The notes: a model not told the origin generated them from the letters alone. Positions 1 through 5,809 are shown, numbered from the stretch's first letter. The stretch: 6,943 nucleotides of DNA from G020354085 sp964629975 (GCA_964629975.1 CAZVUN010000147.1:1-6943), one strand, 5' to 3'. Numbers and translations: made by a program.

Positions 1-1
1 C

Positions 2-175
2 GAATACCCCCTGCTCATGGTGCAGGACTGGCCACCCGAGAAACGGCGCGCGCGCATGACCGTGGCCGAGCTTGCCGATCAGCTCTTCCCTTATCTCACC
101 ATGGTCGAAGGGCTCAAGCTCGCCGCACAGACCTTCACCCGCGACGTGAAGCAGTTGTCCTGCTGCGCGGGGTGA
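2..175 (+). CDS. C-terminal fragment of an unidentified protein
   Basis: An open frame enters from the left edge and ends at TGA 173-175, giving 57 C-terminal residues. The fragment reads EYPLLMVQDWPPEKRRARMT at its start and ends in SCCAG. It has a basic KRRAR patch and an amphipathic helical stretch (AELADQLFPYLTMVEGLKLA), and the alternating charged and hydrophobic residues look like a real soluble protein rather than a shadow frame. I do not recognise the family. A C-terminal ligand-binding domain of a TetR-type regulator is conceivable, but no diagnostic motif is visible. No convincing terminator follows; the next 270 bases hold only a repeat and remnant sequence. Confidence 0.55.
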   Translation, partial: EYPLLMVQDWPPEKRRARMTVAELADQLFPYLTMVEGLKLAAQTFTRDVKQLSCCAG

Positions 176-251
176 GGAAAACCGGTTCCGCCCATTGCTT
201 GTTGGCGGTAGCGGCCGGTGATACACGATGACCGGTGCAGCCATGTGGTGA

Positions 252-386
252 TTCATCGAGGATCGCAAGGCGCGGCTCGAGCATGAGCACACCCACCGCG
301 AGCGTGAGCTCCTGCCCCGCAAGCAAAGGTGCGGTGCGCGCATCGGCCTTGGTTCGCGAACGCCTGTGCAGGAATGTGCCGGTCAT
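252..386 (-). pseudogene. ABC-ATPase-like remnant, copy 1
   Basis: On the minus strand from ATG 384-386 the frame reads through LLAGQELTLAVGVLM and then LEPRLAILDE. The second part fits the ABC consensus around Walker B (xPRLLLLDEP). The frame stays open to 135, but the similarity stops at 252, where the repeat stops; after LDE it continues into unrelated sequence (SPHGCTGHR). There is no Walker A, no proper LSGGQ signature and no H-loop, so this is a fragment of a nucleotide-binding domain, not a functional gene. The corresponding stretch in copy 2 is closer to consensus (GQGLALAVGVLM, LDEPTAG). The family call rests on about 25 residues and could be chance. Confidence 0.4.
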
Positions 387-418
387 GGTCGCGTAAGCCT
401 ACGGCCTCTGCACGCTGC
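252..418. repeat. Diverged direct repeat, copy 1 (about 167 bp)
   Basis: This stretch matches 5642-5809 in the same orientation. By manual alignment I count 9 substitutions and one single-base indel over 168 aligned positions, about 94% identity. The match begins at TTCATCGAGGATCGCAAGG and ends at CTCTGCACGCTGC; sequence on both sides is unrelated between copies. No terminal inverted repeats, transposase or target-site duplication is apparent, so it does not look like an insertion sequence. The minus strand of the repeat resembles the Walker B region of an ABC ATPase. It lies between the partial plus-strand gene and the lipoprotein gene. Confidence 0.9.
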
Positions 419-444
419 CGGGCGCGGCGGTCGCGGGCGTGCGC

Positions 445-1557
445 TTAGCCGCGCACCGGGATCGTAAGCAGCGGCGCCTGCGGCAACGTCCCCGACTCGG
501 CGAGCGACATGAACATCATGAGGAACACGAACATGCGCTTTGAATTGAGATCACGATCATCGACCCAGAACCAGCGATTGCGGTACTGCACCGCGGCGAA
601 GCCGTCGGCCGGCCGCTCGTTGCCGGAGCGGATGCGCATGAGCGCAGTGACACCCTCGACCGGCGCGCGGCCACGCGCCGTGGCGCGCCCTTCGGCGAGG
701 TCCTGCTCGGGCACCTCCACGCCGGTCGCCAGCTCGCCCAGCACCTGCTGGATGGAGCGCGTAGTCATGGCGATCTCGTCAGGGCGGCGGCCGGAACCGA
801 ACACGAGCCGGAACTCGTCGCGCTTCGCGTCTAATCCAAGGAGTTCCTTCACCAGCCGGATGTCGGCGTCTGCGTCGGGGTCCACTTCGCGCTGAAGGAC
901 GATGAAGGTAACGGCCTGGTCGGTGCGCTTCTCTATGCGCAGACCAAAAGCACCCGACTGCTCGATGCGCCCGATCGCCTCGATGAGGCGGGCAAAGCGC
1001 GGATCCTCGCGCCGTGCGCCCGGAGACATCGTCGAGGCGCTGTAGATCCCATTGATCGACCTGACCGTTGCCCGCAGCAGAAAGTCGGTTCGCCGGCCGC
1101 CGCTGATCATGGCAAAGACCGTCTCCGGCGGGATCGGCCGCAGCAGGCTATTGACCAGCCGCTCGCCCGTCAGCGGTGCGTAGGAAATCGTCGGCGATTC
1201 CGTGTAACTGCCGGATGCGCCGAGGCTCGCGCTGTTGCTGTCCGAGGCGCGCGGAAAAACGGTCGCGCCGATGCTCACATCAGTCGCGAGCGAGTACGAG
1301 CTGATGACCGAGGACACATCCAGATACACCGGCATGTCCAGATAGCGCTGCTTGACGATGTTGAGCAGCATCAGCTCCTTCCACGATTCGGCAATCGCGC
1401 CGGCGTACCCGAGGCGGTCGCGCGGCACGCTGCCCGAACCAAGGGTTTGACATCCCATGACCACCGACAGGACGAAGAGCGCAAGAGCCAGGCGCATGCC
1501 GGCCGGCAATCTGATCCTGTGCCATGAAATGCGGGAGCATCGGTGGAACGCGCTCAT
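445..1557 (-). CDS. Conserved hypothetical lipoprotein (370 aa)
   Basis: Function unknown; predicted to be lipid-anchored in the cell envelope. Residues 17-35 form a short basic then hydrophobic signal (LPAGMRLALALFVLSVVMG) followed by Cys36, a plausible lipobox. After it comes a polar stretch, then VPRDRLGYAGAIAESWKELM (44-63), LLNIVKQRYLDMP (64-76) and DVSSVISSYSL (80-90). Near the C-terminus is YRNRWFWVDDRDLNSKR (325-341) leading into the hydrophobic MFVFLMMFMSLAE (342-354). I recall this N- and C-terminal pattern from conserved hypothetical lipoproteins of proteobacteria, but no activity is known to me. The start is uncertain: neither ATG 1557 nor the internal ATG at 1497 (Met21) has a clear Shine-Dalgarno. 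Met21 would give a compact, typical lipoprotein signal. It lies 149 bp downstream of the small periplasmic gene and beyond its terminator, so it probably has its own promoter. Confidence 0.85.
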   Translation of the reverse strand: MSAFHRCSRISWHRIRLPAGMRLALALFVLSVVMGCQTLGSGSVPRDRLGYAGAIAESWKELMLLNIVKQRYLDMPVYLDVSSVISSYSLATDVSIGATVFPRASDSNSASLGASGSYTESPTISYAPLTGERLVNSLLRPIPPETVFAMISGGRRTDFLLRATVRSINGIYSASTMSPGARREDPRFARLIEAIGRIEQSGAFGLRIEKRTDQAVTFIVLQREVDPDADADIRLVKELLGLDAKRDEFRLVFGSGRRPDEIAMTTRSIQQVLGELATGVEVPEQDLAEGRATARGRAPVEGVTALMRIRSGNERPADGFAAVQYRNRWFWVDDRDLNSKRMFVFLMMFMSLAESGTLPQAPLLTIPVRG

Positions 1558-1660
1558 AGGAAATGCGTGAGCAGCGCCCGCCGCAGAAAGCCGCGGCAGG
1601 TGTGAGGAACGACGTGCCGCGGGCCTGCAGTCAAGTCGGCGTTCACATGCGTCTGCGCAC

Positions 1661-1694
1661 GGGAAGGAAAGACGGCCCGGTAAGCGCCGGGCCG
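1661..1694 (-). terminator. Rho-independent terminator of the small periplasmic gene
   Basis: An 8-bp perfect GC stem (CGGCCCGG at 1673-1680 and CCGGGCCG at 1687-1694) encloses a 6-base loop. Read on the minus strand it is followed by TCTTTCCTTCCC (1661-1672), a pyrimidine tract moderately rich in U. It starts 11 bp after the stop codon of the 1706-2026 gene, the expected place. The U-tract is interrupted by C, so termination may be partial. Confidence 0.7.
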
Positions 1695-1705
1695 CCCATG
1701 ACGGA

Positions 1706-2026
1706 TCACTGGAAATAGCCGCGCGCCTTCATGTTGTCACAGCCGTACATGCCGGGCTTCCAGGGCGGCAGGGTCGCGCCCTTTTCCTTGGCCCGGGCCT
1801 CCATCTGCTTGTGATGCTCTTCCATGTAGGCCTTGCACTCCTCGTACGTCTTGAAGCTGCGCATCTTGTTCTGGTGCTCGGTGCGCTCCTGCGGGGTCAT
1901 GAGCTGCCAGCCCCAGGTGTTGCCCGGTTCGGCGTTCCAAGGACCGCGGGGCGCGGCCTGTGCGGCCGCAATGGTCAGTCCGGCCACGACGGCCGTCGTC
2001 AGTAACGTGGACAGTATCTTGTGCAT
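1706..2026 (-). CDS. Small secreted periplasmic protein, conserved hypothetical (106 aa)
   Basis: The protein starts with a clear Sec signal peptide: MHK, a hydrophobic core (ILSTLLTTAVVAGLTIA), then AAQA with probable cleavage before APRG, leaving about 81 mature residues. The mature part is charged and helical: GWQLMTPQERTEHQNKMRSF (39-58), KTYEECKAYMEEHHKQMEAR (59-78), KGATLPPWKPG (82-92). Cys64 and Cys96 could form a disulfide in the periplasm. The motif MTPQER followed by a His/Glu/Lys-rich helix recalls small Spy/CpxP-like periplasmic proteins, and I recall similar unnamed proteins from sulfur- and metal-oxidising proteobacteria, but this is not proof of homology. The start is well supported by AAAGGA eight bases upstream. 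It is followed by its own terminator and separated by 170 bp from the permease upstream, so it is likely a single-gene unit. Confidence 0.88.
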   Translation of the reverse strand: MHKILSTLLTTAVVAGLTIAAAQAAPRGPWNAEPGNTWGWQLMTPQERTEHQNKMRSFKTYEECKAYMEEHHKQMEARAKEKGATLPPWKPGMYGCDNMKARGYFQ

Positions 2027-2034
2027 GATGGGTG

Positions 2035-2040
2035 TCCTTT
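2035..2040 (-). promoter_or_regulatory. Shine-Dalgarno of the small periplasmic gene
   Basis: AAAGGA on the minus strand lies eight bases before ATG 2024-2026 and fixes the start that gives a complete signal peptide. Confidence 0.7.
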
Positions 2041-2196
2041 AGTACAGGCGTTGAATTTTCGGAAACACCGGGAAGATGCTTCCGTCCTTTCCGCTCCGCC
2101 GGAGGGGGGCGAATGCTGCTGCTGGTCCTCTCCAGTCCGCCGGACCGGTTGGCGTCGTACGGTATTCCAGACCGCGCTGCTGTGCCTTGACGCCCG

Positions 2197-2928
2197 TCAA
2201 ACGAGCCGCCGCGCCAGAATTCGAACCGACAGCACAAACAGAGCGGCGGCGAAGGCGAGCAGCGCAAAAAGATCGAGCGCCGCCGTTGCGAACGGTGCAT
2301 CGGCGAACGCGTGGCGGATCGCCTCGACCGAATACGTGAGCGGCAGCGCCCGCGCCACCCATTGCAGCGCTTCGGGCATCGCCTCCACCGGCACAAACAC
2401 CCCACCCAGGAACATCATCGGGAAACGGATGAAGTTGGCGAGCGTCTGCGCCTCGAACACCTCGCGCACCGCCACCGACACGAACGCGCCGAGCGCGGCG
2501 AAGGCCACGGCGGACGACACGAGCGTCGCGATCAGTACGGCCCAGTTGATCGCGGTCGCGCCGAACACGGCCAGCGCCACCGCCAGCACGATCGCGGTCA
2601 CCGTCAGGCCGAACGCCACGCCGCCCAGCATCTTGGCGGCGAGCAGCGCGGGCAGGCGGATGGGCGCGAGCAGCAGCCGCTCGAGCGCCCCGGTGCGCCG
2701 TTCGAACACGATGACGATGGCCTCCATGGAGCTCGTGGCAAACAGCAGCGTGAGGCCGAGCAGCCCCGGCACCAGCGCGGACACCTCGCCCGGGTTGCGC
2801 AACGTGAAGGCCAGCACGAAGGCAAACGGAAACAGCACGCCCCAGCTCAGGTTGGGTGGCTTCAGGTAATAGGCGCGCAGGTCCTTGCGCGCGATGTGGT
2901 ACATGCCGCGCAGATCATCCGCCAACAT
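2197..2928 (-). CDS. ABC-2 type transporter permease (243 aa)
   Basis: This is the membrane subunit of an ABC-2 exporter, partner of the ATPase encoded immediately upstream. After a cytoplasmic amphipathic start (MYHIARKDLRAYYLKPPN, 9-26) there are about six hydrophobic segments: roughly 28-42, 51-73, 98-123, 128-152, 168-181 and 214-235. The motif FERRTGALERLLLAPI (75-90) between segments 2 and 3 is typical of ABC-2/NodJ-like permeases, as is MMFLGGVFVPVEAMPEALQW (171-190) before the last helix. The substrate cannot be deduced; relatives export polysaccharides, drugs, ions or unknown compounds. The frame is open further upstream, but ATG 2928 is preferred because GGGAGG lies six bases before it and because it starts directly before the conserved domain. 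It overlaps the 3' end of the ATPase gene by 14 bp, a sign of translational coupling. Confidence 0.92.
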   Translation of the reverse strand: MLADDLRGMYHIARKDLRAYYLKPPNLSWGVLFPFAFVLAFTLRNPGEVSALVPGLLGLTLLFATSSMEAIVIVFERRTGALERLLLAPIRLPALLAAKMLGGVAFGLTVTAIVLAVALAVFGATAINWAVLIATLVSSAVAFAALGAFVSVAVREVFEAQTLANFIRFPMMFLGGVFVPVEAMPEALQWVARALPLTYSVEAIRHAFADAPFATAALDLFALLAFAAALFVLSVRILARRLV

Positions 2929-3898
2929 CGCGTGCCTCCCGTTCGACCTTTTCATGGTGCAGGGTCTCGGCGCCAAGCCCGGTGAGCTGCACGAACACGT
3001 CCTCGAACGACAGGCGCCGGGTCTCGACTGCAACGATGCGCAGCCGTTGCGCGTCCGCCCGTGCGATGGCCGCGCGCAGCGCCGCGTCCGTATCGTCGTT
3101 GAGCCGCCAGTGCTGGCGGTGACCCGCGGCATCGGCCACCGTAACCTCAATACCCCGGCCGCCGCCGGCGCGGCGGCGCAGGCCGTCCACGCTGTCGAGC
3201 GCCACGATGCGCCCGCGCACCAGGATCGCCACGCGATCGCACAACTGCTCGGCCTCTTCCATGTAGTGCGTGGTGAGGAACACCGTGACGCCCTCGTCGC
3301 GCAGCCCGGCGATGAGCGTGCGTAAATTGCGCGCGCTTGCCACGTCCAGCCCGAGCGTCGGCTCGTCGAGGAACACGAGCTGCGGCTTGTGCGCCAGCGC
3401 CGCCGCGATGGTGACCGCGCGTTTCATGCCGCGCGAGAGCTGATTGAAGCGCGCATCGCGCTTCTCCGCGAGGCGGAAGCGCTCGAGCAACGCGAGCGCG
3501 CGCGGCGCGCGTTGCAGGCGCGGCACGCCGTACAGCGCCATGGAGAAGACCAGGTTGTCGCGGGCCGTGAGCTCGTCGTAGAGATTGGACGTCTCCGGCA
3601 CCACGCCGATACGTTTCTTGATGCGGGGGGTCTCGCGCGCCAGATCGAGCCCGAGCACGTGCGCGCTGCCCGAGGTCGGTTTCGCCAATCCGGTCAGCAT
3701 GCGAATCGTCGTGCTCTTACCGGCGCCGTTGGGGCCGAGAAAGCCAAACACCTCGCCCGGCCGCACCGTGAAGTCGATGCCGTCCACCGCGCGCAGCGCT
3801 GCCTCACCGCGGCTGGTACGGTAGAGCTTGGTGAGCGCGCGGGTTTCGATCGCAGGGGTCATGAACGCCGCCGGCTTATGTGCGTCATTGCCTATCAT
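2915..3898 (-). CDS. ABC-2 type transporter ATP-binding protein (327 aa)
   Basis: This is the cytoplasmic ATPase that powers the permease at 2197-2928. All core motifs are present: Walker A GPNGAGKST (55-63), signature LSRGMKR (154-160), Walker B LVFLDEP (174-180), D-loop GLD (183-185) and H-loop His211 in TTHYMEEAEQ. The Q-loop position carries Glu in VVPETSNLYDELT (E102), as also seen in some DrrA/NatA-like ATPases. A C-terminal extension of about 90 residues with FEDVFVQLTG is normal for ABC-2 exporters of this type. Two starts are possible. ATG 3898 overlaps the upstream gene's stop as ATGA and is chosen for that coupling. The internal ATG at 3862 (Met13, MTPAIETRALTK) fits the usual family N-terminus, and neither has a strong Shine-Dalgarno. 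The substrate is unknown; the pair forms a NatAB-like exporter in the broad sense only. Confidence 0.94.
   Translation of the reverse strand: MIGNDAHKPAAFMTPAIETRALTKLYRTSRGEAALRAVDGIDFTVRPGEVFGFLGPNGAGKSTTIRMLTGLAKPTSGSAHVLGLDLARETPRIKKRIGVVPETSNLYDELTARDNLVFSMALYGVPRLQRAPRALALLERFRLAEKRDARFNQLSRGMKRAVTIAAALAHKPQLVFLDEPTLGLDVASARNLRTLIAGLRDEGVTVFLTTHYMEEAEQLCDRVAILVRGRIVALDSVDGLRRRAGGGRGIEVTVADAAGHRQHWRLNDDTDAALRAAIARADAQRLRIVAVETRRLSFEDVFVQLTGLGAETLHHEKVEREARDVGG
2935..2940 (-). promoter_or_regulatory. Shine-Dalgarno deciding the permease start
   Basis: GGGAGG on the minus strand lies six bases upstream of ATG 2926-2928, inside the last codons of the ATPase gene. It selects this ATG over the in-frame upstream ATG at 2955. 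Confidence 0.75.
3895..3898 (-). promoter_or_regulatory. ATGA stop/start overlap (translational coupling)
   Basis: The TGA ending the shifted DksA-like frame (3895-3897) overlaps the ATG of the ABC ATPase (3896-3898). This arrangement usually means coupled translation within one operon. It supports both the reconstructed ending of the upstream gene and the longer ATPase start. Confidence 0.55.
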
Positions 3899-4241
3899 CC
3901 GCCGGGCCTGGTGGCACAGCGCACGCCCAGGGTCATGGCCGAATCGAGTTCCCGCCGGCGCGGGTCAATGGGCTCATCGCCGTCGAGCAATAGCCATAGC
4001 TGCCGGCCGCGCAGCGGCGCAATGCCGCCTCGATGCGCAGCAGTTCCCGCGCCGCGCGCTCCTGTCCCGTCTGCGCCACGGCCTGCGGTTGCAGCGCATC
4101 CATGCGCGACAGCCGCCCGATGCTGGACTGGGCGAGCGTGACGGTTGCGGCGGAGGCCTTGCGCGTGCCTTGCAGGGCAAGCAGCTGCTCGCGTGCCGCG
4201 AGCAGATATGATCTGAAGTGCCCCATGTCGATGTCGCCCAT
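3895..4241 (-). pseudogene. DksA/TraR-like protein gene with a single-base frameshift
   Basis: The frame from ATG 4241 gives MGDIDMGHFRSYLLAAREQL, a coiled-coil-like helix, then IGRLSRMDALQPQAVA (41-56), ELLRIEAALRRCAAGSYGYC (66-85). This is the central pattern of DksA/TraR-family regulators (short coiled coil, IGRLSRMDALQ, RIEAALRR, GxYGYC). After Cys85 (TGC at 3987-3989) the frame runs to an early stop at 3933, whereas a shifted frame continues the family pattern as LDGDEPIDPRRRELD, then SAMTLGVRCATRPGG, to TGA 3895-3897. One missing base near 3986-3988 explains this; restoring it gives about 115 aa. Even then only two of four zinc cysteines remain: both missing ones are Gly encoded by GGC. 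DksA-type proteins act on RNA polymerase in the secondary channel; whether this one could is doubtful. The start could also be ATG 4226. The break may be a real mutation or a sequencing error. Confidence 0.75.
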
Positions 4242-4340
4242 CGCGCTGTGCTCAGATGCGGAATGAAATGGCGTAGAAATCGAACATACTAACAGCCCCC
4301 CGCGCCCGGGACAGCGGCTTGCATAGATAGAAAGCGTGAC
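4242..4340. promoter_or_regulatory. Divergent intergenic region, probable back-to-back promoters
   Basis: These 99 bases separate the minus-strand DksA-like/ABC operon from the plus-strand transporter and must hold start signals for both unless transcription enters from elsewhere. A less GC-rich patch (4255-4292, with ACATACTAACA) contrasts with the neighbouring CCCCCCGCGCCCGGG. The AT-rich patch could hold a -10 element on either strand, but I find no -35/-10 pair of acceptable match and spacing, so no exact promoter is assigned. Confidence 0.35.
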
Positions 4341-5293
4341 ATGAACCGCCTGACGCCCGAACGCCACCAGGTCTGGACCTATCTCGCGGCCATTGGCGCG
4401 GGGCTCGCGGCCGGTAGCGCCGCACCGTCACTCGCCCCGGCCTTCGAGACCATGCTGTGGCCGGCGCTCGGGCGCTCCTGTACGCCACGTTCGTGCAGGT
4501 GCCGCTGCTGCATCTGCGCGATGCCTTCCGCGATCATCGCTTCGTCACGGCCGTCTTGATCGGCAATTTCGTGCTGTTGCCGTTGCTGGCCTGGGCGCTG
4601 GTGCAGATGTTGCCGCCGGGGCCCGCGCTGCGCCTCGGCGTGCTGCTGGTGTTGCTGGTGCCGTGCACCGACTGGTTCATCAGCATCAGCGCGCTCGGCG
4701 GCGGCCACGTGCCGCGCGCCATCGCAGTGACGCCGCTCAATCTGTTGCTGCAACTGCTGTTGCTGCCGGTCTATCTGTGGTGGATGGCGAGCGCCGAGCT
4801 TGCCGCGGTCATGCCGCCGGAGCACCTCTGGCCCGCCATTGCACTGGTGCTCACGCCGCTACTGCTGGCCGCGCTGTCCGAGCGCTGGATCGAGGCCAAA
4901 CCGGGGCGCGGCCTCTGGCGCGAACGGCTGGTGTGGTGGCCGGTGCCGCTGCTGGCGGGGGTGGTCTTCCTCATCGCCGGGGCGCAGGTGGGCGCGGTGA
5001 CCGGCGCACGGGTGCTGCTGCCGGTGGTGGTGCCGCTGTTCATGATGTTTCTCCAGCTCGCCGGCCTGATCGCCTGGGCACTGGCGCGCGGCTTGCGGCT
5101 GCCGACCGATCAGGGTCGCACGCTCGCCTTCAGCCTCGGCACGCGCAATTCCTTCGTGGTGCTGCCGTTCGCGTTGGCCCTGCCGGCGGGCTGGGAAGTC
5201 GCGGCCGTGGTCATCGTCGTGCAGTCGCTGGTGGAGCTGTTCGGGATGGTTTTCTTTCTTTGGTGGATTCCACGCCGCCTGTTCCGGTATTGA
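4341..5293 (+). CDS. ACR3/BASS-family transporter (arsenic resistance protein type), frameshifted near the N-terminus
   Basis: This is an inner-membrane carrier of the bile acid:sodium symporter superfamily, the branch usually annotated as arsenic resistance protein. ATG 4341 starts MNRLTPERHQVWTYLAAIGA and reads to FETMLWPALG, then the family pattern moves to another frame (ALLYATFVQVPLLHLRDAF, about 4472 on) and runs to TGA 5291-5293. A single missing G in the run at 4470-4472 explains this; restoring it gives about 317 aa, a normal length for the group. Characteristic stretches are LLVLLVPCTDWFISISALGG, PRAIAVTPLNLLLQLLLLPV and LAFSLGTRNSFVVLPFALAL. About ten hydrophobic segments are visible. 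As written, only a product from a later start (for example GTG 4457, 278 aa) could form, lacking the first helix. It is transcribed away from the DksA-like/ABC operon. Arsenite export is a family-based inference; no arsR or arsC is in the window. Confidence 0.85.
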
Positions 5294-5324
5294 TCGCGTG
5301 CCGGCTCGCGACGCCTTCCCCCGA

Positions 5325-5606
5325 CCGGTGCAATTTGAGTATCTGGAACCAGGCCACGCTGGCCAGGCCCAGGGCCGAAGGCGCTGGCCAGTTCCGCGAG
5401 CGACAGTGACGCGAAGCGGAATACGCCGGCAAGAACCGGCGACAAAGCGAAAGCGCCAGAAATCCCAGCGTCACGGCCGGCACGATCCAGAGTGTGGCAT
5501 TCGGCGCGCACAGCGCCTCGATCGCCCGTTCGGTCTTGCCCTCCTGACAGAGCGTGAGGCCGAGCGTCACCGGCACGAAGCCGAAAGGATCAGCCCTTCG
5601 TGCCAT
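5325..5606 (-). pseudogene. Probable P-type cation ATPase C-terminal remnant with compensating frameshifts
   Basis: On the minus strand a frame starting around 5606 reads EGKTERAIEAL, then APNATLWIVPAVTLGFLALS (34-53), resembling the link and ninth helix region of P2-type ATPases. Near 5445 the likeness moves to a second frame (SPVLAGVFRFASLSLAELAS), close to the usual PFLxxxFxxxxLSLAEL pattern. Near 5375 it returns to the first frame (ALGLASVAWFQILKLHR), resembling the last helix. Two opposite frameshifts, no N-terminal domains and no DKTGT motif mark this as decayed. It converges on the transporter gene ending at 5293. The plus-strand reading of the same stretch is Arg/Gln/His-rich and looks like a shadow. 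The family assignment comes from remembered patterns over about 80 residues. Confidence 0.45.
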
Positions 5607-5629
5607 TCGCCGAAGACGAGATAGAGCGT

Positions 5630-5779
5630 GCCGGCGGTCGGTTCATCGAGGATCGCAAGGCGCGGCTTGAGCATGAGCACGCCCACCGCGAGTGCGAGCC
5701 CCTGCCCCGGCGAGCACAGGTGCGGTGCGCGCATCGGCCTTGGTTCGCGAACGCCTGTGCAGGAATGTGCCGGTCATGG
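5630..5779 (-). pseudogene. ABC-ATPase-like remnant, copy 2 (frameshifted)
   Basis: The minus strand of the second repeat encodes GQGLALAVGVLM followed by LKPRLAILDEPTAG, an excellent match to the ABC region from just after the signature motif to Walker B. Relative to copy 1 one extra base near 5709-5712 puts this part out of frame with the upstream MTGTFLHRRSRTKADARTAP stretch. Immediately after DEPTAG the frame runs into TLYLVFGEWHEG and a stop; this tail may belong to the adjacent P-type ATPase remnant. Walker A and the H-loop are absent. An alternative is that the hydrophobic LALAVGVLML part is itself a membrane helix of the P-type ATPase, but the LDEPTAG match favours ABC. Confidence 0.45.
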
Positions 5780-5809
5780 TCGCCTAAGCCTACGGCCTCT
5801 GCGCGCTGC
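5642..5809. repeat. Diverged direct repeat, copy 2 (about 168 bp)
   Basis: This is the partner of 252-418, in the same orientation and about 94% identical, beginning at TTCATCGAGGATCGCAAGG and ending at CTCTGCGCGCTGC. The offset between copies is 5390 bp at the left end and 5391 bp at the right because of the single-base indel near 5709-5712. It ends 54 bp before the start codon of the TauE/SafE gene, so promoter elements of that gene could lie just inside or beside it. Confidence 0.9.

Noticed and set aside
252..418. Repeat as an insertion sequence, MITE or phage attachment site
   Set aside because: There are no terminal inverted repeats, no transposase or integrase, no tRNA gene and no target duplication; 168 bp at 94% is far longer than a typical att core.
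2187..2200. Small inverted repeat TTGAC-GCCC-GTCAA over the permease stop codon
   Set aside because: A 5-bp stem with no U-tract on the minus strand is too weak for a terminator, and as a -35 box (TTGACG) it has no -10 partner at the right distance.
2021..2985. Long plus-strand open frames (up to 282 codons) opposite the ABC permease
   Set aside because: They are rich in Arg, Ala, Ser, His and Gln with no domain pattern and lie antisense to a permease with clear membrane segments; they are shadows of high-GC coding sequence.
3389..4141. 250-codon plus-strand open frame opposite the ABC ATPase and DksA-like gene
   Set aside because: Arg/His/Gln-rich low-information sequence antisense to a gene with all ABC motifs; a shadow.
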